This document shows positions 42,007 to 51,443 of a stretch of DNA of 64,000 nt, piece after piece (within the stretch, counting starts at the first letter, position 1; each line of letters opens with the position of its first letter). The notes beneath the pieces are model-generated. The model had not been told where the DNA came from. It worked only from the letters and a program-made list of their open reading frames with translations, and ran no database searches. The position numbers were made by a program, and so were the translations under genes. The DNA is from Nocardioides massiliensis (lineage in GTDB: Bacteria; Actinomycetota; Actinomycetes; Propionibacteriales; Nocardioidaceae), in assembly GCF_030811215.1 (NCBI RefSeq), contig NZ_JAUSQM010000001.1, positions 1,364,001 to 1,428,000 of the forward strand. The letters are read 5' to 3'.

Positions 42007-42029
42007 CGGCGTCGGTGAGCGGCAACGGT

Positions 42030-42050
42030 TGGTCGAGCTTGTCGAGACCA
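42030..42050 (-). repeat. Intergenic REP-like repeat after lsr2
   Basis: Read on the minus strand this is GGTCTCGACAAGCTCGACCA, an interrupted palindrome. The same repeat, with one base changed, lies inside purL at 21227-21247. The remaining 42051-42209 shows no gene. Confidence 0.6.
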
Positions 42051-42209
42051 CCGCCGGGCTCGCATTCGCGTTCGTCCTCGGCTGCCCTTTATCCACCTGC
42101 AGCTCGCCGTGGCGACAGCGCGATCGTGACGCTTGCCTTCCGGACCGTTTATCGGCTCGATCTGGTCAGTCAATTGTGAAGAGTGTCGTCGTCGAGTTCT
42201 TTTCGGTGG

Positions 42210-42521
42210 CTACGGGTTCTTGAAGACATCGTGATCGCCGACTCGACGCCACCGGCAGCGCAGTTCACCATCCACGGTGACCAGCTCGAAGGTGGCTCGG
42301 CCGTCGGGGCTGGCGAACGACCAGGTCATTTCCAGGACGCCGTTTGCGCCCTGAACGGCCTTCACCCGCAGCGAGACTGGCCACGGGGTGGCTGGGTTGG
42401 CCGCGTACGCGTCGCACGCGGGCGCAAACTTCTCGCCGACGACCTTCTTGAACGCCGCCAGGTGCTCGCGCTTCAGACGCCGGACGTCGTGGTCGAACGC
42501 CGGCGTGGTCTCGAACTTCAC
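42210..42521 (-). CDS. RelE/ParE-superfamily toxin
   Basis: Predicted ribosome-dependent or gyrase-directed toxin of 103 residues. The fold signature is visible as KFETTPAFDHDVRRLKREHLAAFKKVV (helical hairpin), then SLRVKAVQGANGVLEMTWSFASPDGRATFEL (beta strands) and RCRWRRVGDHDVFKNP, matching RelE-type proteins with the basic strand and C-terminal His/Phe. The ATG at 42519-42521 overlaps the antitoxin stop by four bases. The pairing of a RelE fold with an AbrB-type antitoxin is less common than with RHH or Phd antitoxins. Confidence 0.78.
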   Translation of the reverse strand: MKFETTPAFDHDVRRLKREHLAAFKKVVGEKFAPACDAYAANPATPWPVSLRVKAVQGANGVLEMTWSFASPDGRATFELVTVDGELRCRWRRVGDHDVFKNP

Positions 42522-42841
42522 TCCTCGGCCGAGGAGTCGGCCACGGCGTCGACGTGGGTGAGGAAGTCGTTGACGTCGTCATGGACCGCGACCTCACCCG
42601 CGGCCACATAGGCCTCGACCTCACGCTCGCGCTCCTGCCAGCGCTGGGTCCAGAACCATGCCTGGTCGGCCGGCACCGGGAGCGCGGCCCGCAACTCAAG
42701 AACGCCGTCCTCGCGCTCCGTGACCTCCAGCTGGGCACCGGGCTCGTCCAGGTGCATGCGTTCGCGCACCTCGGCCGGGAGCGCGACGACCCCGCGCCTC
42801 TGGAGGCTCACGTACCCGTGGAAACGCTGCGTGGCACCCAT
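42518..42841 (-). CDS. AbrB/SpoVT-type antitoxin
   Basis: 107-residue partner of the RelE-like toxin. RFHGYVSLQRRGVVALPAEVRERMHLDEPGAQLEVTEREDGVLELRA is a swapped-hairpin AbrB domain, the DNA-binding module. The acidic C-terminus (EVEAYVAAGEVAVHDDVNDFLTHVDAVADSSAEE) is the probable toxin-binding part. I used the ATG at 42839-42841, since MGATQRFHGY begins the family and the 12 upstream codons are not conserved in type. It diverges from clpC across 330 bp. Confidence 0.8.
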   Translation of the reverse strand: MGATQRFHGYVSLQRRGVVALPAEVRERMHLDEPGAQLEVTEREDGVLELRAALPVPADQAWFWTQRWQEREREVEAYVAAGEVAVHDDVNDFLTHVDAVADSSAEE

Positions 42842-43027
42842 GTGGCCATGATGCCACGACCGACCGTAACGCCGCAAAACCGCAATGCGGCCGGACGGCT
42901 GGGTCCGATGATGAGGAGCGCGCTGACTGGCGTCTGCCGTTCACGACCCGCCCGACTTGGGTCGCTCGGTCGGCTGAGGAGACGCCGCCCGGTCGCTGAG
43001 GGCCCGGGCGCCGCTCAGCCACCCCCG

Positions 43028-43042
43028 TTCGCCCACAGCGAA
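43028..43042. promoter_or_regulatory. Candidate ClgR operator upstream of clpC
   Basis: TTCGC-CCACA-GCGAA is a perfect inverted repeat. It contains CGCCCACAGCG, which fits the ClgR core CGCYNANRGCG known from Corynebacterium and Streptomyces clp promoters. A TAGGCT -10 box follows at 43071-43076. This explains the 331-bp gap between the TA pair and clpC, where I see no gene. Confidence 0.65.
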
Positions 43043-43172
43043 GGGTGAAGTCGGTCCCATGGGGAACACGTAGGCTGGGAGACGGGTTGAACCCACTGAG
43101 CGCGCCTAACCAGGGCGCGCGTCAGCGACGTGTGAATGGCCGTCTGTGGCGACGGCGGGAGCGAGGCAGAAG

Positions 43173-45668
43173 ATGTTCGAGCGGTTCACCGACCGAGCAA
43201 GGCGAGTGGTGGTCCTGGCCCAAGAAGAGGCCCGGATGCTCAGCCACAACTACATCGGCACGGAGCACATCCTGCTCGGGCTGATCCACGAGGGCGAGGG
43301 CGTCGCCGCCAAGGCGCTCGAGAGCCTCGACATCTCCCTGGAGGCCGTGCGCGCCCAGGTCGAGGAGATCATCGGCCAGGGCCAGCAGGCCCCCAGCGGC
43401 CACATCCCCTTCACCCCTCGGGCGAAGAAGGTGCTCGAGCTGTCCCTGCGCGAGGCGCTGCAGCTCGGCCACAACTACATCGGCACCGAGCACATCCTGC
43501 TCGGCCTGATCCGTGAGGGCGAGGGCGTCGCCGCCCAGGTGCTGGTCAAGCTCGGCGCCGACCTCAACCGGGTCCGCCAGCAGGTCATCCAGCTGCTCTC
43601 GGGCTTCCAGGGCAAGGAGACCGCCTCGGCCGGCGCGCCGCAGGAAGGTACGCCGTCCTCGAGCCTGGTCCTCGACCAGTTCGGCCGCAACCTCACGCAG
43701 GCCGCCCGCGAGGGCAAGCTCGACCCGGTCATCGGGCGCGGGCAGGAGATCGAGCGCGTCATGCAGATCCTGTCGCGCCGTACGAAGAACAACCCCGTCC
43801 TCATCGGTGAGCCCGGTGTCGGCAAGACGACGATCGTCGAGGGTCTCGCGCAGGACATCGTCTCGGGCAACGTCCCCGAGACGCTGCGCGACAAGCAGAT
43901 CTACACCCTCGACCTCGGCGCGCTGGTCGCGGGCTCCCGCTACCGCGGTGACTTCGAGGAGCGCCTGAAGAAGGTGCTCAAGGAGATCAAGACCCGCGGC
44001 GATATCGTGCTGTTCATCGACGAGATCCACACCCTCGTCGGTGCCGGCGCGGCCGAGGGCGCGATCGACGCCGCCAGCATCCTCAAGCCGATGCTGGCCC
44101 GCGGTGAGTTGCAGACCGTCGGCGCGACCACCCTCGACGAGTACCGCAAGTACCTCGAGAAGGACGCCGCCCTCGAGCGCCGCTTCCAGCCGATCCAGGT
44201 CCAGGAGCCGTCGATCGCGCACACGATCGAGATGCTCAAGGGGCTGCGTGACCGCTACGAGGCTCACCACCGCGTGACGATCACCGACGAGGCGCTGGTC
44301 TCGGCCGCCACCCTGGCCGACCGCTACATCTCCGACCGGTTCCTCCCCGACAAGGCGATCGACCTCATCGACGAGGCCGGCTCGCGCCTGCGCATCAAGC
44401 GCATGACCGCGCCGCCGGACCTCAAGGAGTACGACGACAAGATCGCCGACGTGCGCCGCCGCAAGGAGAGCGCGATCGACGGTCAGGACTTCGAGCTCGC
44501 CGCGTCCCTGCGGGACGAGGAGAAGCAGCTCATCCTGCGCAAGGCCGAGCGCGAGAAGCAGTGGAAGGCCGGCGACATGGACGTCGTGGCCGAGGTCGAC
44601 GACGAGTTGATCGCCGAGGTCCTCGCGGTCGCCACCGGCATCCCGATCGTGAAGCTCAGCGAGGAGGAGTCCACCCGTCTGCTCAAGATGGAGGACGAGC
44701 TCCACAAGCGGGTCATCGGTCAGGAGGAGGCCGTCAAGGCGCTCTCCCGGGCGATCCGGCGTACGCGTGCCGGCCTGAAGGACCCCAAGCGTCCCGGCGG
44801 GTCGTTCATCTTCGCCGGCCCCTCGGGCGTCGGCAAGACGTGGCTGTCGAAGACGCTGGCGGAGTTCCTCTTCGGCGACGAGGACGCACTCATCCAGCTC
44901 GACATGAGCGAGTTCGCCGAGAAGCACACCGTTTCGCGGCTGTTCGGCTCGCCTCCCGGCTACGTCGGCTACGAGGAGGGCGGCCAGCTCACCGAGAAGG
45001 TGCGCCGCAAGCCGTTCTCGGTCGTGCTCTTCGACGAGGTCGAGAAGGCCCACCCCGACATCTTCAACTCGCTGCTGCAGATCCTGGAGGAGGGTCGCCT
45101 GACCGACTCCCAGGGCCGGGTGGTCGACTTCAAGAACACCGTCATCATCATGACCACCAACCTCGGCACGCGTGACATCTCGCGCGGCGTCAACCTGGGC
45201 TTCAACCAGGCCAGCGACACCGAGGGCAGCTACGAGCGGATGAAGGCGAAGGTCTCGGAGGAGCTCAAGCAGCACTTCCGTCCGGAGTTCCTCAACCGCG
45301 TCGACGAGATCGTGGTCTTCCCGCCGCTGTCCAAGGAGCAGATCGTCGCAATGGTCGACAACATGGTCGCCGCCGTCGAGGTGCGCCTGAAGGATCGCGA
45401 CATGTCCCTGGAGCTGACCCAGAAGGCCAAGGACCTGCTGGCGGAGCGCGGGTTCGACCCCGTGCTCGGCGCGCGGCCCCTGCGCCGCACGGTCCAGCGC
45501 GAGATCGAGGACGTCCTCGCCGAGAAGATGCTGTACGGCGAGGTCGGTCCCGGCCAGATCGTGCTGGTCGACGTCGAGGGCGAGGGCCCGACCGCCACGT
45601 TCACCTTCGCCGGTGAGCAGCGCGGCGAGCTGCCCGACATGCCCCCGGTCGAGGCCGCCGAGAACTAA
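43173..45668 (+). CDS. clpC: ATP-dependent Clp protease ATP-binding subunit ClpC
   Basis: AAA+ unfoldase that feeds substrates into ClpP. The 831 residues comprise two Clp_N repeats (about 1-145; [14 protein letters not shown] occurs twice), AAA1 with Walker [10 protein letters not shown] from residue 212, a UVR-type coiled-coil middle domain ([21 protein letters not shown], about 430-470), AAA2 with Walker [10 protein letters not shown] from residue 549 and a C-terminal domain ending [24 protein letters not shown] chose the ATG at 43173 because [20 protein letters not shown] is the standard ClpC N-terminus. It has its own leader and a candidate ClgR site. A hairpin at 45881-45913 probably ends the transcript. 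Confidence 0.97.
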   Translation: MFERFTDRARRVVVLAQEEARMLSHNYIGTEHILLGLIHEGEGVAAKALESLDISLEAVRAQVEEIIGQGQQAPSGHIPFTPRAKKVLELSLREALQLGHNYIGTEHILLGLIREGEGVAAQVLVKLGADLNRVRQQVIQLLSGFQGKETASAGAPQEGTPSSSLVLDQFGRNLTQAAREGKLDPVIGRGQEIERVMQILSRRTKNNPVLIGEPGVGKTTIVEGLAQDIVSGNVPETLRDKQIYTLDLGALVAGSRYRGDFEERLKKVLKEIKTRGDIVLFIDEIHTLVGAGAAEGAIDAASILKPMLARGELQTVGATTLDEYRKYLEKDAALERRFQPIQVQEPSIAHTIEMLKGLRDRYEAHHRVTITDEALVSAATLADRYISDRFLPDKAIDLIDEAGSRLRIKRMTAPPDLKEYDDKIADVRRRKESAIDGQDFELAASLRDEEKQLILRKAEREKQWKAGDMDVVAEVDDELIAEVLAVATGIPIVKLSEEESTRLLKMEDELHKRVIGQEEAVKALSRAIRRTRAGLKDPKRPGGSFIFAGPSGVGKTWLSKTLAEFLFGDEDALIQLDMSEFAEKHTVSRLFGSPPGYVGYEEGGQLTEKVRRKPFSVVLFDEVEKAHPDIFNSLLQILEEGRLTDSQGRVVDFKNTVIIMTTNLGTRDISRGVNLGFNQASDTEGSYERMKAKVSEELKQHFRPEFLNRVDEIVVFPPLSKEQIVAMVDNMVAAVEVRLKDRDMSLELTQKAKDLLAERGFDPVLGARPLRRTVQREIEDVLAEKMLYGEVGPGQIVLVDVEGEGPTATFTFAGEQRGELPDMPPVEAAEN

Positions 45669-45676
45669 GTCGGTCG

Positions 45677-45851
45677 AGCTCACCTGGTCGGTCGAGCTCA
45701 CGTTGTCGGTCGAGCGAAGTCGAGACCTTGGTCGGTTGAGTAGGCCGAGGCGCTAGGCGAGACCCCTGGTCGGTTGAGTAGGCCGAGGCGCTAGCCAGGA
45801 CTCCTGGTTGGTTGAGTAGGCCGAGGCGCTAGCCGAGGCCGTATCGAAACC
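45677..45851. repeat. REP-like repeat cluster after clpC
   Basis: GGTCGAGCTCAC occurs at about 45672 and 45690, GGTCGAGCGAAGTCGAGACC at 45708-45727, and GGTTGAGTAGGCCGAGGCGC at 45734, 45772 and 45810; the last copy runs to GTATCGAAACC at 45851. The last type shares GGCCGAGGCG-TAGCCGAGG and GTATCGA-ACC with the left half-repeats at 27.4-28.9 kb, so the two belong to one superfamily. Confidence 0.75.
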
Positions 45852-45880
45852 ACCAGCACAACTCCACAGCCACACCACGC

Positions 45881-45913
45881 CGTACGCCCCCGGGTCCCAC
45901 CCGGGGGCGTACG
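45881..45913 (+). terminator. Perfect hairpin, probable clpC terminator
   Basis: CGTACGCCCCCGGG (45881-45894) and CCCGGGGGCGTACG (45900-45913) form a 14-bp perfect stem with a 5-nt loop, 213 bases after clpC and beyond the REP cluster. Confidence 0.7.
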
Positions 45914-46426
45914 TCGTTCGGGGCCGCGGGCGCGACCCCGCCGGACCGGCCACACCGAGGAGCACGAGCTGGGCGCTCGGGAAGACGCTGACCGGCGGTC
46001 CTGCCCCTTCACCGCCCGGCAGGCCAGCGACGGGCGATCTCCGGCGTCGGGCCGTCCGAAATGGCTCAAGTGTCCGCATAGCAGGACCCCGGCCACCGGT
46101 ACCTGCCGGTAAGCAGTTCACAGCTGTGTCGTTGCCAAAGCGTTATCAGGGGCCTGTCGGGTCTCCGCGCGGGGTCCCACGGGTGTCCCTGAAGCTGGAG
46201 GCGACGAAGGTCACACGCGCCTCACGTGACCCAGAAACCCCCGTGTTCGTTGGGATTTCTCGTTTCCGCGCGCCCGTTCGTGGGCAACGGAGGGCCGCCC
46301 TCCCCGACTGATGGCCGGGAGGGCGCAGCTGCCGCCTAGCCCACGCGGCTGAGTCGAGATTTCAGTGATCAACTGTTTAGCGACACATGCGAGGGGTAAT
46401 CGGTCCGGCGCCCCGCCAGAGATGTG
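45914..46426. other. Intergenic region, no gene supported
   Basis: About 510 bases between the clpC terminator and the promoter of the CWB2 protein. No frame shows a family signal, and no tRNA or known riboswitch fold was recognised. A stem CCCTCC/GGAGGG near 46301-46326 is the only clear secondary structure. Confidence 0.4.
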
Positions 46427-46499
46427 TAAGGTGTGGCACGCAGTACGGACGGTGTCCCGAGTGGGGGCCGTCGCCCTCAGGGGGTAGCACCCCCACTCG
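46427..46499 (+). promoter_or_regulatory. Promoter and leader hairpin of the CWB2 surface protein
   Basis: TAAGGT (46427-46432) is a likely -10 box. The leader then contains a 10-bp perfect stem, CGAGTGGGGG (46458-46467) with CCCCCACTCG (46490-46499), around a 22-nt loop that holds a second complementary pair (CCCT/AGGG). The ribosome binding site GGAGGAG follows 14 bases later. Confidence 0.5.
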
Positions 46500-46523
46500 T
46501 TACGAGTTCTCTTGGAGGAGATC

Positions 46524-49403
46524 TTGAGTAAGCCCAACATCGGGTGGCGCAAGGCTGGCATTGCCAGCCTCGCGACGACCGCGCTCGTGTGCACCTCGGT
46601 GTTCACGGCCGGCGCCGCCAGCGCAGTCCCCGGATTCGAGTTCGAGCGTGTGGCCGGCCAGACCCGGTACGACACCTCCGCCGAGACCGCCCAGCGGTTC
46701 GGCAACGCCAACACCGTGATCCTCGCCAGCGGCGAGTCGGGTCGCTTCGCCGACGCCCTCGCGGCCAACTTCCTCGCGGGCGACCGCAACGCCCCGGTCA
46801 TCCTGACCCAGGGCGACAGCACCCCCACCTCCGTCCGCAACGCCATCGAGGCGTCGGGCGCTGACAACGTCATCATCGTTGGTGGAGAGCTCGCGGTCTC
46901 CGCGGCGCAGGAGGCCGCTCTGCGTGCCGACTACACCGTCGAGCGCATTTCGGGCCGCACCCGCTTCGACACCGCCGCGGCGATCATCGCCGAGGGTGAC
47001 GGTGCTGGCACGTCCAACGTTGCGCTGATCGCCAGCGGCACCGGCTTCGCCGACGCACTGGCCGCGGGCCCGCTGGCCTTCGCCGGCAACCACCCGCTGG
47101 GTCTGGTCAACGCTGACTCCGCTCCCCAGGAGGTCATCGACGCGCTCCTCGCGGCCGACGTCGACGAGGCCATCATCGTGGGTGGCCTGAACGCCGTCAG
47201 CGACGCCGTCAAGGACCAGCTCGAGGCTGCCGGCATCACCGTGATCGAGCGGTTCGAGGGCGGCAACCGTGCCGACACCTCGCGCCTGGTCGCGGAGTAC
47301 GCCGTCCAGAACATGGGCTTCACCAACGAGTCCGTCAATGTCGCCTCCGGCCGCCCGCAGGGCGAGGGCGCTGACGCGCTCGGCGCCGGCGCGCTGTCGG
47401 GTCAGACCCAGACCCCGCTGCTCATCACCGCTGGTGAGGGCGTCGCGGGTCCGGACCTGCTCGCGTACCTCGAGGACAACGCTGCGACGCTCGAGGATGG
47501 CCTGCTCTTCGGTGGTCCTCTCGCCGTCCCGGCCAACGTCGAGGCGCAGATGGAGGCCGCTGCTGGTGCCGAGGGCGAGGAGCCCCCGCCGGCTAGCAAC
47601 GCCGACTACGCCGTGACGCCGGCCGAGGCTGCGACGCTGCCGTTCTCCCTCGCCGCTGACGACCCGTCGACGGCTGCGGACGAGCGCACGCAGGGTGTGC
47701 GCCGCTACACCGTCTCTGGGCTCGACGACACCCGTACGTACCAGATTCAGCTGTTCGACGCTGCGAATGTCATTCGCACCGGTCAGGTGGTCAGTTTCGC
47801 TGACGCGGAGACCAACGCAGACGGCACGACCGGTAACAACGTCGCTGACCGCGGCACCGTCGACGCCCGAATCACCTCCGTCAACAACAGCACCCCCGGC
47901 GTGGGCACCGAGACCACAACCGCTACGCCCGTCAACGGCACCATCGTGTTCACGGTGAACTCCGCGCAGGCGGATGCCGTGACTCCGGTTGTGTTCTTCA
48001 ATGGCGCCGGCGGCACTGCAGGCCTGGACCTGGCCGCGGACAACACTCCCACCGAGGAGTTCGGTGTGGGCGGGACCACCACGTGGACTGCACCTGCTGC
48101 CACCAGCGAGGCCAGCGCGACCGGCACCGTGACCGCTGTTGACAAGGACGCGAACACCGTCACCTTCGGTGTCGGCCCGGCGGCTCGCACCTACAGCTAC
48201 GACGCGAACGACACCTTCGCGTTGAGCGGGGCGACCCCCCCGGCGCGCACGTTGGAGCAGTTCGAGGCCGCTTTGAACCGCGGTGACACCGTCACCGTCG
48301 CGCCCTACTACGCGAACTCGGCTCTCTCGTCGCAGTGGACCCTGACGGACAGCTCGCCGAGGGTCACGGGCGCCGCTGTTGCGGGCTCGGGTGCCTCTAG
48401 CAACGACGTCACCGTTACGGTCACGCCGACCGCCCCGTCGACGGCTGCAACGTACTCGAGCTTCATCATTCAGCGCGCCCAGGGCGCGGCGCCGGCCCCC
48501 GGTGATTTTGCGACCATCGCAACGATCACTGCAGCCGACGACGCGGACCGCAACGCCGCCGGTATCCAGTACGTTGACGAGAACCTGCCTGCTGGGCAGT
48601 ACACCTACCGCGTCGCGGGCATTGTTGACGGTGACCAGAGCCCGTGGGCTGCGGCTGGCACGGTCAACTCGGTTACGCCCGGCCCCGACACCACTCGCCC
48701 AACGGCAGTGGACACTCGGTTCAGCACGACTGGCGGGCTCGCTGGTCAGCTCGACCAGGGTGACGTTTTCAAGGTCGTCTTCGATGAGACCATGGCTGCC
48801 CCGGCCGCTGGTGCGACTCTGCAGGTCCGGGACACCGATGGCACCATCGCCAATTTGGTCAACGGCACGAATGCCACGTTCGCACTGAACACTGCGGCCG
48901 AGACTGTCGGCGATGTTTCTCGCCAGGCGGGTCGTGTGCTCACGGTCACGCTGACGGGTGCGCCGACGATCCTGCAGGCGGGTGGCACCGTGGGTGTCCA
49001 GAACCCTGCTGACATCGTTGACTCGAGCGGCATCGCAGATCTCGCCGGCAACCGGTTCAACGTCAGCACGGGCGATGTCACCATCGATGTCGAGCCTGTG
49101 GACCAGACGCCGCCGGTCGTTACCGCTCCGGCAGCGGCTCCGGTAGCCGGCGCCACCACGGTGACCTTCACCGCGAACGAAGCCCTGAACCCGGCAACGG
49201 TTCAGACGGGTGACTTCACGGTTACGGGCGGGGCTACGCAGCCTGCAGTCACCGGCGTCGCCGTCTCGCCTGACGGTCGCACCATCACCGTGACGACTGG
49301 TGCGCTCGTCACTGGCAACGTGGTGACGCTTGCCGCGAACAGCGTCGCTGACACCACGGGTAACACCGGTCCGACCGCTCCTGTGTCGACCGTTGCCGTC
49401 TGA
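46524..49403 (+). CDS. Secreted CWB2 cell-wall-binding protein, S-layer-like
   Basis: Large exported surface protein of 959 residues. The signal peptide GWRKAGIASLATTALVCTSVFTAGAASA ends at ASA/VPG. Three CWB2 repeats follow (about 38-330): FERVAGQTRYDTSAETAQRFG, VERISGRTRFDTAAAIIA and IERFEGGNRADTSRLVAEYA open them, each with an NVIIVGG-type end; CWB2 anchors proteins to anionic wall polymers in clostridia. The rest is Thr/Ala-rich with Ig-like/Big_5-type segments (PPVVTAPAAAPVAGATTVTFTANEALNPATVQTGDFTVTGG). I chose the TTG at 46524 because GGAGGAG precedes it by three bases. Codon use is less strictly GC3-rich than in neighbours, with more T-ending codons toward the C-terminus. A strong terminator follows. 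Confidence 0.85.
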   Translation: MSKPNIGWRKAGIASLATTALVCTSVFTAGAASAVPGFEFERVAGQTRYDTSAETAQRFGNANTVILASGESGRFADALAANFLAGDRNAPVILTQGDSTPTSVRNAIEASGADNVIIVGGELAVSAAQEAALRADYTVERISGRTRFDTAAAIIAEGDGAGTSNVALIASGTGFADALAAGPLAFAGNHPLGLVNADSAPQEVIDALLAADVDEAIIVGGLNAVSDAVKDQLEAAGITVIERFEGGNRADTSRLVAEYAVQNMGFTNESVNVASGRPQGEGADALGAGALSGQTQTPLLITAGEGVAGPDLLAYLEDNAATLEDGLLFGGPLAVPANVEAQMEAAAGAEGEEPPPASNADYAVTPAEAATLPFSLAADDPSTAADERTQGVRRYTVSGLDDTRTYQIQLFDAANVIRTGQVVSFADAETNADGTTGNNVADRGTVDARITSVNNSTPGVGTETTTATPVNGTIVFTVNSAQADAVTPVVFFNGAGGTAGLDLAADNTPTEEFGVGGTTTWTAPAATSEASATGTVTAVDKDANTVTFGVGPAARTYSYDANDTFALSGATPPARTLEQFEAALNRGDTVTVAPYYANSALSSQWTLTDSSPRVTGAAVAGSGASSNDVTVTVTPTAPSTAATYSSFIIQRAQGAAPAPGDFATIATITAADDADRNAAGIQYVDENLPAGQYTYRVAGIVDGDQSPWAAAGTVNSVTPGPDTTRPTAVDTRFSTTGGLAGQLDQGDVFKVVFDETMAAPAAGATLQVRDTDGTIANLVNGTNATFALNTAAETVGDVSRQAGRVLTVTLTGAPTILQAGGTVGVQNPADIVDSSGIADLAGNRFNVSTGDVTIDVEPVDQTPPVVTAPAAAPVAGATTVTFTANEALNPATVQTGDFTVTGGATQPAVTGVAVSPDGRTITVTTGALVTGNVVTLAANSVADTTGNTGPTAPVSTVAV

Positions 49404-49443
49404 CAGATCCTGGCTTAGGGCCTAGTACGCCCGCCGCCTGATC

Positions 49444-49482
49444 AGAAGCCCCGGCCCCCCTCTTACGGGGGTCGGGGCTTCT
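49444..49482 (+). terminator. Intrinsic terminator after the CWB2 surface protein
   Basis: A 16-bp stem (49444-49459 with 49467-49482, one G-U pair) and 7-nt loop, followed by GTATGTCC. This is the strongest terminator structure in the window. Confidence 0.8.
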
Positions 49483-49802
49483 GTATGTCCATCAGCCAGC
49501 TGCATCAGCGGAAGTGCATGTCGGGCGGCGGGGCTTGGGTCGGGACGATCGACCGATTGGACGGCGCCTTCGAGGCGTCCGCCTCCGGAAGGAAGCCGTG
49601 CGGACGACTGACGTTCCCGGTTGCGTGAATCGGCTCGAATACCGACCGTGCCCATCGTTGCGACCGCACGAGCCGCCTGAATCAGCCTCGCCTTTACGCT
49701 CGTGGTGCGGGGTCGCAGCAGGGCTGTTTGTGTACTTTCGGCATCCCTTGTGCGGCACGTCCTCCATACTCTGGGCGGGTCGTGCGCCGGGCAGGTACCG
49801 GA
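49483..49802. other. Intergenic region before the decayed IS21 element, no gene supported
   Basis: 320 bases with open frames on both strands but no recognisable family. It ends at the left terminal repeat of the outer IS21-like element. Confidence 0.4.
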
Positions 49803-49862
49803 TGTCCGTGGCCGTGAAAAAGTCCCCACTGGTGGCCAGGTAGAAGCACGACCTACAAGACG

Positions 49863-51273
49863 GTGAAGCGGATCGTCACCGCGTATGGGCTGTTCAGCAA
49901 GGGTGCTCATCCGCCGCCGCGGGCGAGGAACTACGACGGGGTCGCCGAGGCGGTGGCCAAGACCGTGGGCAAGATCAGCGCCAAACGGCTGCTGTCGGCC
50001 GCGCGAGCGGCTGACTATGAGGGTTCTGATCGCAACTTCCGGCGTCTGGTCGCGACCGCGAAGCGCGAGCGGCGACTCGGTCAGGTCCGTGCGGGTGGTC
50101 GCGGCGGCGGGGTCGCCTGGTGAGGTGCTGGCGATCGACTGGGGCGAGGAGATCCTCGCGGGTCGCAAGGTCCACGTGTTTTGCGCGGTGCTCGCCTGGT
50201 CGCGGTTCCGGTTCACCGCTTCGCTGCCGATGAGCAGCAGGCGACCACGCTGGCGATGTGGGCAGAGTGCTTCGAGGTCCTCGGTGGGGTCCCGAAGGCC
50301 GTGCTCGCCGACCGCAGGGTTGTTTGAAGGGCGGCGTGGTCGCCGACGTCGCCGTCCCGGCGCCGGACTATGTCCGGTTCGCTACTCATTACCGGTTCCG
50401 GCCCAACTTCTGCCACGGCGCGCACCCGGAGTCGAAGGGGATCGTGGAGAACCTGGTCGGCTATGCCAAGGACGATCTGCTGGTTCCCCTGGAGCTCGAG
50501 GACGACCCGTGGGCCGAGGGACTGGTCGGGTTGAACACCCGCGCGCAGGCGTGGTGCGAGGAGGTCAACGGCCACCGTCACAGCGAGACCCATGCGGTCC
50601 CGGCCGAGCGGCTCGACAACGAGCGGGAGCTGCTGGGTGAGTTGCCGTCATTGCGGCTCGAGGTCGGCCCAAAGCCGACCACCCGCAAGGTCGACAAGCT
50701 GTCCTGCATCCGGTTCGCCTCGGCCTGCTACTCGGTCCCGAACCGTCTCATCGGGACCACGGTCACCGTCCTGGTCGACGAGCGGGACCGGGTGCTGCGG
50801 GTGAACGAGCCGGTCACCGGTCCACGCGGAACACCAACTGGTCGCGCCGGGCGAGACCAGCATCGTCGATGCCCACTACGACCGATCACGCCCGGACACT
50901 CCGCGCCGCGGTGCTCGGCCCAGGACGGCAGCGGAGCGGGAGTTCCTCGCTTTGGGCCCGGTCGCCGAGCAGTTCCTGACCGGCGCGGCAGCGGCCGGGG
51001 TGACCAAACTCGGCACCGAGATCACCGAGATCCCCACCCTGGGCGCCGCGCACGGCACCGGCCGGCTGCTCACCGCGCTGCAACGGGCGGTGGCGTTCGG
51101 GCGGTGGCGCGCTGCAGATGTCCGGTCGATCCTGGCCACACCCACGGACACGCACCGACCCACCGCCGCGGGCCACGCACTGGTGATGACCCTGCCGACC
51201 GTCCCGACCAGGTCGCTGGAGGCCTACCGCATCGGTTCCGGCGCCAGTGCCGATGCCGAGGTGGTGAGGGAGC
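49863..51273 (+). pseudogene. istA: IS21 transposase istA, outer element, broken
   Basis: Remnant of the DDE transposase of the outer element. The N-terminal helix-turn-helix is missing; the reading begins within TYKTVKRIVTAYGLFSKGAH. Then VLAIDWGEEILAGRKVHVF (first Asp) appears after a frame change near 50120. TTLAMWAECFEVLGGVPKAVLADR (second Asp) is in another frame, and GCLKGGVVADVAVPAPDYVRFATHYRFRPNFCHGAHPESKGIVENLVGYAKDD (with the catalytic Glu) in a third after a one-base loss near 50325. Another shift occurs near 50825, before TAAEREFLALGPVAEQFLTGAAAAGVTKLGTEI. At least four disruptions make it inactive. Confidence 0.85.
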
Positions 51274-51378
51274 ATGACCGCGACGTCCCCGCCGCCGCTG
51301 CCGGCGGATCTGAACGAGGGCCTGAAACGGTTGAAGATGGCCGCGATGCGCCGGCCGGGACCCGAGCTGCTCCTCACC
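51274..51378 (+). pseudogene. istB: IS21 istB, outer element, 5' fragment
   Basis: MTATSPPPLPADLNEGLKRL to GPELLLT, the N-terminus of the outer IstB helper ATPase, 35 codons. It is cut exactly at the TCACC target site by the inner IS21 insertion and resumes at 53767. Confidence 0.85.
51374..51378. repeat. Target-site duplication, left copy (TCACC)
   Basis: TCACC directly precedes the left end of the inner element and recurs at 53762-53766 directly after its right end. Removing the element and one copy restores the istB frame through ELLLT-AKT. Confidence 0.8.
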
Positions 51379-51443
51379 TGTCGGCGTACGACCTCACGTG
51401 TCGGGTGGGGTACGACCTGACGTGTCGGTCTCGGCGGGGATGA

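Noticed and set aside
43122-45701. 859-codon open frame antisense to clpC
   Set aside because: Exact mirror of a highly conserved gene and no family signal of its own.
45881-45913. REP element rather than terminator
   Set aside because: The stem is perfect, has a short loop, shares nothing with the nearby REP families, and lies downstream of clpC, so termination is the simpler reading.
46427-46511. c-di-AMP or other known riboswitch in the CWB2 protein leader
   Set aside because: Only one stem is evident, and the conserved sequence blocks I know of for the ydaO class are not seen.
49863-50123. Free-standing small gene of 86 codons
   Set aside because: It is the first surviving frame of the broken outer istA, continuing in other frames downstream.
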